NCBI GenBank assembly: GCA_004211235.1
Contig: SEEY01000020.1
Coordinates: 1-16,204, forward strand
Direction: 5' to 3'
Origin: Rubrivivax sp.
Lineage (GTDB): Bacteria; Pseudomonadota; Gammaproteobacteria; Burkholderiales; Burkholderiaceae
Length of the DNA: 16,204 bases
Position 1 is the first letter of the stretch, and each line of letters starts with the position of its first letter. The notes below the pieces were generated by a model that worked only from the letters and a program-made list of their open reading frames with translations, searched no databases and was not told the DNA's origin. Made by a program: the position numbers and the translations under genes. This document shows, one piece after another, positions 1 to 6,573 of this stretch.

Positions 1-767
1 AGATCCAGGAAGCTGATCTTCTTGAGCGCGAAGCCGTCCGTCAGCGTGAACGCGACGCGCTCGTTCCAGCTCAACGCCAGGCGCGTTGGCATCTTGCCGG
101 CCACCAGGTGCGCGCGTACCTCGTCAATGTCCAGCGGGTGGCGGGCGTAGCGCACGATGGGCTTCTGCTCGTCGCTGCCCTTGAGCTCAAGCTCGCGCTC
201 GATCTGGAAGCCTTCCGGCGTCACGCCGTCTTGCAGCCACGCGGCCATGACTGCGGCCGGCGACTCCGCCGTTTGGATCAGCTGAAGCGACAGGCCGGGG
301 ATTGCCTGAATCAGCAGCGTCACGACCTCGTCAGCGCGCGAGGTGCTGCCGGCGTCCACCAGCAGCAGGCGCTGCTCGGTGGCGATCCAGACCAGCGTGG
401 CGGACGTCTTGGTGAAGGCCTGCGGCAGCAGCTCATGCACAGCCTGCTCCTTCAGGTCCTTGCGCGCCTTCTTGCCGGGCTTGCGGCCGGTCGATTCTTC
501 GACGTGCTCGGCCAGTTCCTCAACGCGATCAGCGACGACCGACGACGGCAGGATGCGCTGCTCGCGCTTCAGCTGCAGCAGCCAGTGGCCATCTACGGCC
601 TCGACCAGAGCGCCGTGCTCAATGCCGCGCGGCGGGGCCCAGCCGACGGACAGCGGCTGCGTGGGCGCGCACGGGTGGAAAGGTTCCTTGGCCAGCGCCT
701 CGGCGACGGTGGGCAGGTCCAGCGCGAGGTCGGCGCCGATACGGTAGGTGATCAGGCTCTTGAACAT
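1..767 (-). CDS. rdgC: Recombination-associated protein RdgC (3' end cut by window edge)
   Basis: RdgC is a ring-forming, sequence-nonspecific double-stranded DNA-binding protein that modulates RecA activity. The visible 255 residues match the RdgC pattern from the start: MFKSLITYRIG, then VGWAPPRG near residue 43, RILPSSVV near 75, an ELLPQAF/LVWI stretch near 120, and TRLALSWNERVAFTLTDG before the edge. The family is usually about 300 residues, so roughly 45 C-terminal residues lie outside the window. The ATG at 765-767 lies inside the 3' end of the preceding 51-codon ORF (16-nt overlap), which suggests translational coupling. It is the most distal visible gene of the leftward recombination operon, downstream of an ERF annealing protein and an exonuclease. 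That position argues for a phage-carried copy rather than a flanking chromosomal rdgC. Confidence 0.93.
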   Translation of the reverse strand, partial: MFKSLITYRIGADLALDLPTVAEALAKEPFHPCAPTQPLSVGWAPPRGIEHGALVEAVDGHWLLQLKREQRILPSSVVADRVEELAEHVEESTGRKPGKKARKDLKEQAVHELLPQAFTKTSATLVWIATEQRLLLVDAGSTSRADEVVTLLIQAIPGLSLQLIQTAESPAAVMAAWLQDGVTPEGFQIERELELKGSDEQKPIVRYARHPLDIDEVRAHLVAGKMPTRLALSWNERVAFTLTDGFALKKISFLD

Positions 768-907
768 GCAGGCGCTTTCGGTTGAGGTTGCTGCTCGCGG
801 CTCTGCCGCTCTTGAGCAAGGGCGGCCCAGTCGATGGGCGTTTCTTGATCGGGTTTTGATTGCCAGGGGCGGGCCTGCTGGCGGAGGCGGGCGCGGCGGG
901 AAGCCAT
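752..907 (-). CDS. Small hypothetical protein, 51 aa, between HTH gene and rdgC
   Basis: This is an unrecognised 51-residue ORF. Its ATG shares one base with the TGA of the upstream HTH gene (TGATG), and its 3' end overlaps rdgC by 16 nt. The protein is rich in Arg, Gln and Pro (MASRRARLRQQARPWQSK at the start) with a central motif PIDWAALAQERQ. It has no membrane segment. Without it there would be a 139-nt gap in an operon where every other junction overlaps or nearly so. That is the main argument that it is translated, possibly as a coupling peptide for rdgC. Composition alone does not prove it real. Confidence 0.5.
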   Translation of the reverse strand: MASRRARLRQQARPWQSKPDQETPIDWAALAQERQSREQQPQPKAPACSRA

Positions 908-1275
908 CACACGGCCCTCGCCTTGAGCATTGCGTCTGCCCATTCGTAGGCGTAGCCAGGGAACACGGAGAGGCCATTGGCGCCCGCGTTGGCGCCTTCC
1001 GTGTTCGGGTTGGACAGCATCGCGTGCAGCGCCAGCCCTGCGAAGCGGTCGCGCAGGTCCACGTCGGCCTTCGTCTGCACTGCCGCCATGAAGTCCCCGG
1101 CCGGCACGTCTAACGCCTTGGCGATGGCCTGCAACGCTTCGACGCCGGGCATGCTCTTGCCGGTCTCGATCTGGCAGATGTGGCTGGTGGCGAGGCTCGC
1201 CAGCTTGCCCACCTGGGTCTGGCTCAGGTTGAGCGCGCGGCGGCGCGTGCGGATGGCTTGACCGAGCGCGCTCAC
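907..1275 (-). CDS. XRE-family HTH protein with YADAML-type C-terminal tail
   Basis: Residues about 4-58 form a Cro/C1-type helix-turn-helix (RRALNLSQTQVGKLASLATS, then HICQIETGKSMPGVEALQAIAKALDVPAGDF). The C-terminal half carries DRFAGLALHAMLSNPN and ends YAYEWADAMLKAR. I associate that second pattern with many unrelated phage early proteins, and its function is unknown. I chose the GTG start at 1275 because it forms a GTGA overlap with the stop of the preceding coiled-coil gene and begins right at the HTH domain. An ATG 20 codons upstream would lie deep inside that gene. The protein is 122 residues. It probably regulates DNA locally, perhaps tuning the recombination operon. The target site is not identifiable from the sequence. 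Confidence 0.82.
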   Translation of the reverse strand: MSALGQAIRTRRRALNLSQTQVGKLASLATSHICQIETGKSMPGVEALQAIAKALDVPAGDFMAAVQTKADVDLRDRFAGLALHAMLSNPNTEGANAGANGLSVFPGYAYEWADAMLKARAV

Positions 1276-2567
1276 GCCAGCACCTTGCGCATGGCGGCCT
1301 TGATGTCGTTCCAGTCCGACTCGCTGTAGAAACAAGTCGCCTTGATCTTGGTCGCGTGGTAGCCCAGCGAGGCGAGGCCTTCAGCGGTGATCGACAGCGG
1401 GGCGATGCGTTCTTTGATGGTGCCCAGAGTGAGCGTTGGCACCTCAGCCTCCACGGATGGGGCCGCGTCGGCGGCTTGCCTGGCGCCCATAGAGCCGACG
1501 CTCGGGCTGGTGCTGGCAGGGGCATCGCGGTCGGTAGCGTCGGGCGCGGGCGCCTCTGCCTTCAAAACCTGTTGCGAGCCCTGCGCGGGGGTGTCTTGTT
1601 CGGCCGGCTGGATGGCCAGCGCTTCAGCGGCTTCGCGAGCCCTGGCAGCTTCAGCGGAGCGGTTCAGCGATTCGCGCAACTCGCGGTCGGCGGTCTCCTG
1701 CTCCACGCGGGCGGCTTCGTCAGCGCGGGCCTTGGCTTCAGCGGCGATGCGGTCGCGCTCGGCCTGCAGCTCTGCATGTTGGCGCGCGAGGTCAGCGGCG
1801 ATGGCGGCCAGGCGGGCGGCTTCGATGCGCTGTGCCTCGGCAACCCGGGCAGCCTCGGCGCGTTCCTCGGCCAGGCGCGCAGCTTCGGCTTCCGCGGCAA
1901 CGGCCTTGGCGTGCAGCGCACGCATGCGCTCCAGCGTGACGGCCTTCTGTTCCTCGGCGCGGTCGGCGAAGTCTTCCCACGCCGCGCGGTCGATGACGAT
2001 GGCCTCGACGAGCTCGATGCCCTTCGCGATCCGCTCGGCGGTCATGTCTGGGCTGGCGGCGCGCTCAGCGGGCGCGGCCAGCCTGTCCAGCGCGTCGCGG
2101 TGACCCTGTACGCGGGCGGCTTCCTTCTCGGCGGCGATGCGCTTCTCTTCGGCGAGCTTGGCCTCTGCGGCTTCTATCTGGGGCGTGATGAGCTTGGCGG
2201 CCTCGGCGTAGCCCGCCTCGATGGCCTCCAGCTCGTTCACGACATCGGTCTTCGTGCCGTTCAGCTTCTTCTTCAGCGCCTCGGATGTGGCACGCGCCGT
2301 CGCCAGCGGCACGTTGATGAGGCGGTGGCGCAGACTCTTGACGTCCGCGATCTTGGTCGGCGTCGTCATGTCATGCTCGACGCCCGTCAGCTTGAGCTTG
2401 GTCTCGGTGACGTTGGCGCGCCAGGGGCCGAAGTAGGCCAGGGCCAACGTCTTGAGGTTGAACGTCTCGATGCTCAGCTCGCCGCCAGGCTGCTGGGTGG
2501 CGACTGCATGGGCCGGCGCTGGCGCGGCGGCAACAGGGTCTTCAATGACGGGGAAGTCGGTGTCCAT
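1272..2567 (-). CDS. Long coiled-coil phage early protein (DUF1351-like)
   Basis: This 431-residue protein is unidentified in function. Residues about 35-110 form a compact N-terminal domain (FGPWRANVTETKLKLTGVEH). Residues about 110-310 are a long Ala/Glu/Arg-rich predicted coiled coil with repeats of the type EAARLAEERAEAARVAEAQR. A Pro/Ala-rich linker (about 315-370) follows, then a C-terminal domain (TLGTIKERIAPLSITAEGLASLGY) ending SDWNDIKAAMRKVLA. The layout resembles DUF1351-type proteins found beside phage exonuclease/annealase genes, but I can only say 'like'. The ATG at 2567 has a good Shine-Dalgarno (GAGGATCACC before ATG). Its stop overlaps the HTH gene (GTGA). Placement right after the YqaJ exonuclease suggests a structural or accessory role in recombination. 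Confidence 0.8.
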   Translation of the reverse strand: MDTDFPVIEDPVAAAPAPAHAVATQQPGGELSIETFNLKTLALAYFGPWRANVTETKLKLTGVEHDMTTPTKIADVKSLRHRLINVPLATARATSEALKKKLNGTKTDVVNELEAIEAGYAEAAKLITPQIEAAEAKLAEEKRIAAEKEAARVQGHRDALDRLAAPAERAASPDMTAERIAKGIELVEAIVIDRAAWEDFADRAEEQKAVTLERMRALHAKAVAAEAEAARLAEERAEAARVAEAQRIEAARLAAIAADLARQHAELQAERDRIAAEAKARADEAARVEQETADRELRESLNRSAEAARAREAAEALAIQPAEQDTPAQGSQQVLKAEAPAPDATDRDAPASTSPSVGSMGARQAADAAPSVEAEVPTLTLGTIKERIAPLSITAEGLASLGYHATKIKATCFYSESDWNDIKAAMRKVLA

Positions 2568-2575
2568 GGTGATCC

Positions 2576-3418
2576 TCAGAAGTCCAGGTCTGCGAGAACG
2601 GCAGCGCCGAGCGCGCCGAGGTGGTTGGTGGGCTGCAACTTGATTGCCGGCGCGGTCGGGGGCACTTCGGGCACGCTGCCGCCATGCGTGCAATCGAACT
2701 CGTTGATGACCTGGCGGTAGTACCGGCGCGCGGCCAGCACCTTGTCCACGATCAGCGACTCCAGCGCGCGGTCGCGCTGCACCGTCCAGGTGGTCCAGCG
2801 GTGCGCTTCGGCGATGTGGTCAACGAAGTGCAGGTGGGCGGGCTCGAAGCCGACGAACTCCTCGGGGGTGTTGACCAGCACGTAGTCCACGCTCCAGGTC
2901 TCGGCATCCCACAAGATTTCGTAGCCCTGCATCTGGTGGAAGTAGCCGCTGTCGTAGCAGTCGGCCAAGACGATGGGCATCGTCTCCATGCTGTACGGCG
3001 CCTTCACGTCGCGGCCATGGCGCAGCGGTGCGTCGAAGATGTCGCACTCGCCGGAGATCAGGCCGTTGTTGCGGCGCTCGGTGTTCTTGACCAGCGGCCG
3101 GCCGGTGAGCTTGGCCAGCAGCGCGATGCACTCCGCCTCGACGGCGCGACCCTTGAGGATCGGGCGCGTCTCGATCTCGGCCGGCTCGAAGCCGTAGATC
3201 GCCTCGCGCACCAGCTCGCGCACATGCGTCTTGCCGCCGGCCGACAGGCTCTTGCGCTGCGCCTCGGCCAGCACCGACTTTTCCTCTTCGGTGCGCTTGG
3301 TCTTGGCGATGATGCCGGCCAGTTCCTCGGTGCGGTAGATCGGATCGAGCTCGGCGTTGTCGGGCTTGGCCATCAACTTGCCGATGGAGCTGCAGCGGAC
3401 GATGAGGTCGGCGCTCAT
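2576..3418 (-). CDS. YqaJ-type PD-(D/E)XK phage exonuclease
   Basis: This is a 280-residue nuclease of the lambda-exonuclease/YqaJ fold. Such enzymes resect double-stranded ends so that the partner annealing protein can load on single strands. Visible signatures are Ser11 and nearby N-terminal residues, a helix with Glu94 (GRAVEAECIALL), the metal-binding ISGECDIFD near 121-128 with Asp126, and the DVK triad at 137-139 (RDVKAPYS), the D-x-K part of the PD-(D/E)XK site. The C-terminal half (GYFHQMQGYEILW, then YVLVNTPEEFV) fits YqaJ proteins. The start at 3418 forms an ATGA overlap with the stop of the ERF gene, so exonuclease and annealase are translationally coupled, as expected for a two-component recombinase. 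Confidence 0.88.
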   Translation of the reverse strand: MSADLIVRCSSIGKLMAKPDNAELDPIYRTEELAGIIAKTKRTEEEKSVLAEAQRKSLSAGGKTHVRELVREAIYGFEPAEIETRPILKGRAVEAECIALLAKLTGRPLVKNTERRNNGLISGECDIFDAPLRHGRDVKAPYSMETMPIVLADCYDSGYFHQMQGYEILWDAETWSVDYVLVNTPEEFVGFEPAHLHFVDHIAEAHRWTTWTVQRDRALESLIVDKVLAARRYYRQVINEFDCTHGGSVPEVPPTAPAIKLQPTNHLGALGAAVLADLDF

Positions 3419-4320
3419 TTCGCGGCTTCCTCGTCGGCCAGGCGCGCGGCCTTGCGCATGCCGCCGAAGTCCTTGCTCAGGTCGGCGCGGTCCTTGTCGG
3501 TCAAGCTGCCCCACCAGTCGGTGAGCACCTTCATGCCCTCCAGCGAAGCGGCGCGGCCGGCGTCGCGCATCACGTCCAGGCGGTCGGTCTTGTCGGCGCC
3601 CTTCTGCTGCTTGACCAGCTTGATTTCTTCGTCTTCGCCGCCGGTCGCCGTGCCGGTGATGGCGAGCAGCGAGACCCGCTTCAGGTAGGACGCGGTTGCC
3701 TGCTGGTTCTGCACCACGGTGTTTGCGGGCAGGTCGCCGGCCGGGCCTTCGAGCTCGATGACCTCGCTGTGCCCCTGCGTGTGATCTAGGTAGCACCAGA
3801 CCCAAACCCACGGCTGATCGCCCTCAAGGCCTTCGACGCGCTTTGAGCCGAACTTCTGGTTGTGCCGGAAACCGAAGCCGTGACGAGCGCAAGGAGCGGA
3901 GAGGCGGCGCTTCACCTCGTCAAACTCGGCTTGCTCGAAGCTTCCAGCGCGGCCGCGGTCGACGTGCTTGGTCTTGGGCACGACGATGCCCTCGCCGGAC
4001 AGGCCGACGAACGCTGCGCGCCACGCCAGCATCCGGGCTTCCTTGCGCTCGGCGTCCTGCAGCTCGCGGTAGCGCAGGTCCATCTGGCTCAAGCGCTCCA
4101 GGCGGTCGATGTCCTTGTCACCGGCCTCCATCGCGACGCGGAGCAGGTCGGCCGGCGTGACGCCACCCGAGGGCCGCAGCTGCTGGGCGGTTATCGGTGC
4201 CGGCAGCTGCGCAGCCTTGGGCTCCAGGTCGAAGTCGAACGCCTGCGCGCGAGCCTTGGTGGCGATTCGTTCGTCGTCGCGCTGGTCTTCAGCGCGTGCG
4301 ACGGTTTCAGCGATGTCCAT
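3415..4320 (-). CDS. erf: ERF-family single-strand annealing protein
   Basis: This 301-residue protein is the likely annealing half of the phage recombinase pair. ERF proteins bind single-stranded DNA and pair complementary strands. The diagnostic region is residues 207-232 (SYLKRVSLLAITGTATGGED then EE), which matches the ERF pattern of an Arg-containing SY-R-x-LL helix followed by a Gly-rich acidic turn. The central domain (about 95-230) includes GFGFRHNQKFG and VWVWCYLDHTQGHSE, fitting the beta-rich core. The C-terminal tail is charged. The ATG at 4320 has a clear ribosome site (GAGGAACACC before ATG), one of few independent ribosome sites in this operon. The exonuclease gene overlaps its stop. 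The N-terminal 60 residues look variable and low in complexity. Confidence 0.85.
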   Translation of the reverse strand: MDIAETVARAEDQRDDERIATKARAQAFDFDLEPKAAQLPAPITAQQLRPSGGVTPADLLRVAMEAGDKDIDRLERLSQMDLRYRELQDAERKEARMLAWRAAFVGLSGEGIVVPKTKHVDRGRAGSFEQAEFDEVKRRLSAPCARHGFGFRHNQKFGSKRVEGLEGDQPWVWVWCYLDHTQGHSEVIELEGPAGDLPANTVVQNQQATASYLKRVSLLAITGTATGGEDEEIKLVKQQKGADKTDRLDVMRDAGRAASLEGMKVLTDWWGSLTDKDRADLSKDFGGMRKAARLADEEAAK

Positions 4321-4332
4321 GGTGTTCCTCAG

Positions 4333-4428
4333 TTATGAAAAGACGCCGACCTGCCACATGAAGGCGGCCAGCGAAGCAATGACGACGACGGCGATGTCAG
4401 CCAGGCGTCCGTGTTGTTCGTTGGTCAT
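4333..4428 (-). CDS. Tiny membrane protein, 31 aa
   Basis: This very short ORF reads MTNEQHGRLADIAVVVIAS, then a hydrophobic stretch through LAAFMWQVGVFS. It is one predicted transmembrane helix with a short polar N-terminus and only a few residues after the helix. Its ATG overlaps the TGA of the preceding membrane-protein gene (ATGA), and only 12 nt separate its stop from the ERF start. That packing supports real translation. Function is unknown. By position it sits in the pL operon where lambda carries small host-modulating proteins (kil, cIII), but no sequence similarity is claimed. Confidence 0.6.
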   Translation of the reverse strand: MTNEQHGRLADIAVVVIASLAAFMWQVGVFS

Positions 4429-4751
4429 CGCGCCGCCACCTGCAGCGCGTCGGAGATAAGGCACAGCACCGACACCGCGATGCAACAAGACAGCATGTAG
4501 ATGACCATCAGCAGATAGGCCTCGCCCACCGACAGCGGTTGCTTTTTGAGCTGCGCGGAGTCGGCGCCCAGTTCTGTGCAGGCCTCGGCCGGCGCAGGCT
4601 GGATGCAATCGCAAGCGGTCTTGCCTGCCGAGCAGTCGCAGCCGCCGAAGGGCTGGACCTCGGGAGAGCAACGGCGCGCGGGCCAGGCCGGGCGGCCCTG
4701 CGGCGCGATCCAGAGGCCGGAATCGGGAAGGAGGGGAGCGCGGTGGTTCAT
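4425..4751 (-). CDS. Cys-rich small membrane protein, 108 aa
   Basis: This is an unrecognised 108-residue protein. The N-terminal 35 residues are Pro/Arg-rich (MNHRAPLLPDSGLWIAPQ). A middle segment is rich in cysteine (GGCDCSAGKTACDCIQPA, then EAC). The C-terminus has a strong hydrophobic helix near residues 78-100 (YLLMVIYMLSCCIAVSVLCL). The start at 4751 gives an ATGA overlap with the preceding gene. The next gene, itself a tiny membrane protein, overlaps its stop by ATGA. The two adjacent single-helix proteins may act together at the inner membrane. The clustered cysteines could bind metal or form disulfides, depending on topology, which I cannot determine. Confidence 0.7.
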   Translation of the reverse strand: MNHRAPLLPDSGLWIAPQGRPAWPARRCSPEVQPFGGCDCSAGKTACDCIQPAPAEACTELGADSAQLKKQPLSVGEAYLLMVIYMLSCCIAVSVLCLISDALQVAAR

Positions 4752-5047
4752 TGCTGCGCTCCTGAAGCGACGTCGGCCTTGCGCGCCAGGTACTCGGCAT
4801 GCCACTGGGCCTGACGCTCGCGATAGGCAGCCAGCTCTTCAGGCGTGGGCTCATAGCTGAACGCGTCGCGGACTTCGGTGGAGTCCTGCTTTTGCTGCTG
4901 AACGAAGTGCGCGATGGTGGATTCCAGGCCGCCAACGAAGCCGGCGTTGACGTAGCGGCGTTCACCGTCCGCGTTCGCGACTGCCATCACGCGGCAATCC
5001 CGGATCGATTTCGCCAGATCGGCGACGGATTGCTTGGTGAGGCTCAT
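4748..5047 (-). CDS. Hypothetical early protein, 99 aa
   Basis: No family is recognised. The 99 residues start MSLTKQSVADLAKSIRDCRV and include a short beta-like segment (MAVANADGERRYVNAGFVGG). A charged helical C-terminus follows (PTPEELAAYRERQAQWHAEYLARKAD in outline). No membrane segment or signal peptide is seen. The ATG at 5047 was preferred over a start five codons upstream because it overlaps the stop of the preceding gene as ATGA, the rule in this operon. It belongs to the early leftward gene block ahead of the recombination genes. Confidence 0.72.
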   Translation of the reverse strand: MSLTKQSVADLAKSIRDCRVMAVANADGERRYVNAGFVGGLESTIAHFVQQQKQDSTEVRDAFSYEPTPEELAAYRERQAQWHAEYLARKADVASGAQQ

Positions 5048-5436
5048 GCCGCCACCCCGCACATGTCATCCATGCCGGCGACTGCATCGGTGGGAAGCTC
5101 GACAGCGGCCTGCACCACCGGTGCCGCCAGCTGCGCCGTCAGCGAGCAGACCTCGCGCTCCCACACCAGCGCCTGAGCCTTGTAGCGCATGGCCGCTGCC
5201 ATCGTGGCTTCACGGCCCTGGAACGTCTCGCGCTCGGCGGCCATGGCCTTGGTCTCGGCCGCCAAGTTGCTGTAGTGGTCCCGGTGCTTCGTGGCCTCGG
5301 CCAGTTGCTCGCGCTTCAGGTCTGCCGCCGCCCGGGCGAACTTGCCTGCAACGGCATCGGCCTGAACCTGCACGCCGGCCAGCCATTCATTGACCGACTC
5401 GACCGGGCGCGCTTCGTTGAGTGCTGCTGCTTGCAT
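5044..5436 (-). CDS. Hypothetical alpha-helical early protein, 130 aa
   Basis: No family is recognised. The protein is mostly helical and charged (VNEWLAGVQVQADAVAGKF, then KREQLAEATKHRDHYSNLAA), ending with a less charged tail (AGMDDMCGVAA). Two adjacent starts are possible: ATG at 5436 (TGATG junction with the preceding stop) and GTG at 5439 (GTGA junction), differing by one residue. It is the second gene of the leftward operon. The helical N-terminal two thirds could form a coiled coil. No catalytic motif is visible. Confidence 0.75.
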   Translation of the reverse strand: MQAAALNEARPVESVNEWLAGVQVQADAVAGKFARAAADLKREQLAEATKHRDHYSNLAAETKAMAAERETFQGREATMAAAMRYKAQALVWEREVCSLTAQLAAPVVQAAVELPTDAVAGMDDMCGVAA

Positions 5437-5612
5437 CACAGCACCCCACGGAACTGGAAGGGCTTCGCAGCGGCAGCGGCCGTCTGATCCAACTCAGGCC
5501 GACCGCGGCGCTTCGGGGAAGTCCACTGCGTCAGTCGCGCCAGGCTGCCCGGCGACGCGCGGCGCTCTTGCCGTGCCTTCTGCGCTGCTGCAAAGTCCAG
5601 AACTTGTGCCAT
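5436..5612 (-). CDS. Short basic protein, first gene of the leftward (pL) operon
   Basis: This 58-residue protein starts MAQVLDFAAAQKARQERR and ends KPFQFRGVL. It is the first gene behind the pL-like operator region. The ATG at 5612 is preferred because GAGG lies six bases upstream. An in-frame ATG at 5624 and a TTG at 5636 would add 4 or 8 residues. The Arg/Lys/Gln-rich helix near residues 9-20 resembles an arginine-rich RNA-binding motif, and the position equals that of lambda N. However, I found no convincing boxA/boxB in the short leader, so an antitermination role is speculation. It could equally be an unrelated early host-takeover peptide. Confidence 0.65.
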   Translation of the reverse strand: MAQVLDFAAAQKARQERRASPGSLARLTQWTSPKRRGRPELDQTAAAAAKPFQFRGVL

Positions 5613-5662
5613 CCCCTGCCTCATGTCCCCCGCCAACTGGCGTTTTCTTGGGCGACGTAGTT

Positions 5663-5692
5663 ACTGTAGCAAACAGTACAGGTTTTGTGCAA
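5663..5692 (-). promoter_or_regulatory. Candidate pL promoter
   Basis: On the minus strand a possible -35 TTGCAC (5687-5692) and -10 TACAGT (5663-5668) are separated by 18 bp, about 50 bp upstream of the first leftward gene. The -10 overlaps the left-most operator copy and the -35 touches the second, which fits repression by the cI-like protein. Both hexamers are weak matches to sigma-70 consensus, so the assignment rests largely on position. Confidence 0.35.
5665..5680. promoter_or_regulatory. Operator OL1 (repressor site)
   Basis: TGTAGCAAACAGTACA is a 16-bp site with inverted TGTA/TACA ends. It shares the core TAGCAA-N3-GTACA with a site at 5691-5706 and, in inverse orientation, one in the cI-cro gap at 7225-7240. 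Recurrence at the two divergent control points of the phage is what marks it as an immunity operator. Confidence 0.65.
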
Positions 5693-5706
5693 TAGCAAAG
5701 TGTACA
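5691..5706. promoter_or_regulatory. Operator OL2 (repressor site)
   Basis: AATAGCAAAGTGTACA matches the same TAGCAA-N3-GTACA core as the neighbouring site 26 bp away. The first two bases deviate from the palindrome, so it may be a lower-affinity site. Confidence 0.6.
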
Positions 5707-5728
5707 GATAGCAGGTAAGGATAAACCC

Positions 5729-5748
5729 TGTAGCAAATTGAAGGTACA
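5729..5748. promoter_or_regulatory. Possible third operator OL3 with extended spacing
   Basis: TGTAGCAAATTGAAGGTACA has the same half-sites as the other two copies, but they are separated by four extra bases (20 bp instead of 16). It lies just upstream of the candidate pL and next to the terminator that closes the cI unit. It may be a weak third site, or only one half may be used. Confidence 0.4.
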
Positions 5749-5751
5749 GAA

Positions 5752-5772
5752 AAGCCCGCTCGCGGCGGGCTT
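5752..5772 (-). terminator. Intrinsic terminator closing the cI/exported-protein unit
   Basis: An 8-bp perfect stem (AAGCCCGC pairing with GCGGGCTT, 5-nt loop) is followed on the minus strand by TTTTCTGT. It lies about 40 nt downstream of the exported-protein stop and immediately before the pL operators. Repressor-unit transcripts would end here and not run into the early leftward genes. The short U-run on the minus strand gives the direction. Confidence 0.75.
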
Positions 5773-5811
5773 CTGACGGTCGTTGAGCCGGGCAGCCCGG
5801 AGCTGACTACA

Positions 5812-6564
5812 TCACTCGACTCGCCGCGGGTAGTCGACACGCGCGATCAGCCGGCCATCCTTGGCTACGAGGGCAAAGTAGGCCGGCTCAAATCGCGCGT
5901 CATGGGTTATGTACTTGCGCTCAACCGGTTCTTTGACTGTTGGGCTGGTGTAGTCCACCCGGGTTTCAGCGTACGGCGGCATCAGCTTACCGACAACCGC
6001 AAACGATGCGCCATGGAGGACAACGCGTGCGACTGAGGGCGCCAACAGAGCCCCGTCCTGGCAGTTCGGCTTGTAGTCTGCGTAGGGCATCTCAACCCTG
6101 TAGCTTTCCACCGTGGACCTGTAAACGGTCTTGGCAACGCCGAACGCGTTCTTTCCGACGTATGTACCCAGCGGCGTAGTGCGCGAGTCCACCTCGATGG
6201 CGCGCGGAAAGCCCGTCAGGCAAAGTTCAAGCCGCTGGGAGTCTGCGTCATACCGGTAGAACAGCGTTCGGTCCTCTTCTGTCGAGGCGTGTCCGGCGCT
6301 CACTGACAGCAATGATGTTGGAGTCACGCTGCCGTAGATTGCTTTCGTCTCCCATGCGGCGCGTCTGATATCGAACGCTTCTGTCGTTTCAAATTGGTCT
6401 TTCTGTTTGAAAGACAGAGCTGCCTGAATGATGCGCTTGAAGTCATGCCCTCGAACCAACTGTGCCCCATCTGGATCGTCGAACGGAACTGGAGATGAGA
6501 GTGGCGGTGCTGCTTGGGCGACGGTGGCCGCAAGCATCGCCAGGACTGCAAATGACGCCTTCAT
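5812..6564 (-). CDS. Exported protein of unknown function downstream of cI (candidate lysogeny gene)
   Basis: This 250-residue protein has a clear Sec signal peptide (MKASFAVLAMLAATVAQA, probable cleavage after AQA near residue 19). No lipobox or further membrane helix is seen, so a periplasmic or secreted product is expected. The mature part has an FKQKDQFETTEAFDIRRAAW segment, a pattern I associate with exported proteins of unknown function, and two cysteines that could pair. It starts 9 nt after the cI stop and ends before an intrinsic terminator, so it is probably co-transcribed with the repressor in lysogens, like lambda rexAB. Its codon choice appears less G/C-biased at third positions than the recombination genes, fitting a recently gained moron. 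Superinfection exclusion, host envelope change or defence are possible. None is shown by sequence. Confidence 0.8.
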   Translation of the reverse strand: MKASFAVLAMLAATVAQAAPPLSSPVPFDDPDGAQLVRGHDFKRIIQAALSFKQKDQFETTEAFDIRRAAWETKAIYGSVTPTSLLSVSAGHASTEEDRTLFYRYDADSQRLELCLTGFPRAIEVDSRTTPLGTYVGKNAFGVAKTVYRSTVESYRVEMPYADYKPNCQDGALLAPSVARVVLHGASFAVVGKLMPPYAETRVDYTSPTVKEPVERKYITHDARFEPAYFALVAKDGRLIARVDYPRRVE

Positions 6565-6573
6565 CTCGGGCTA

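Noticed and set aside
108..785. 225-codon plus-strand frame at the left edge
   Set aside because: The minus strand here clearly encodes RdgC.
1356..2720. 454-codon plus-strand frame opposite the coiled-coil gene
   Set aside because: It is Gly/Leu/Arg-rich with no family pattern and spans two minus-strand genes with overlapping junctions and good ribosome sites.
2621..3688. 355-codon plus-strand frame opposite the exonuclease gene
   Set aside because: The minus strand encodes a recognisable PD-(D/E)XK nuclease. The plus frame is a compositional shadow.
5613..5660. nut-like boxA/boxB ahead of the first leftward gene
   Set aside because: Only a weak CGCC/GGCG pairing with a tetraloop is present and there is no boxA match, so no nut site is called.
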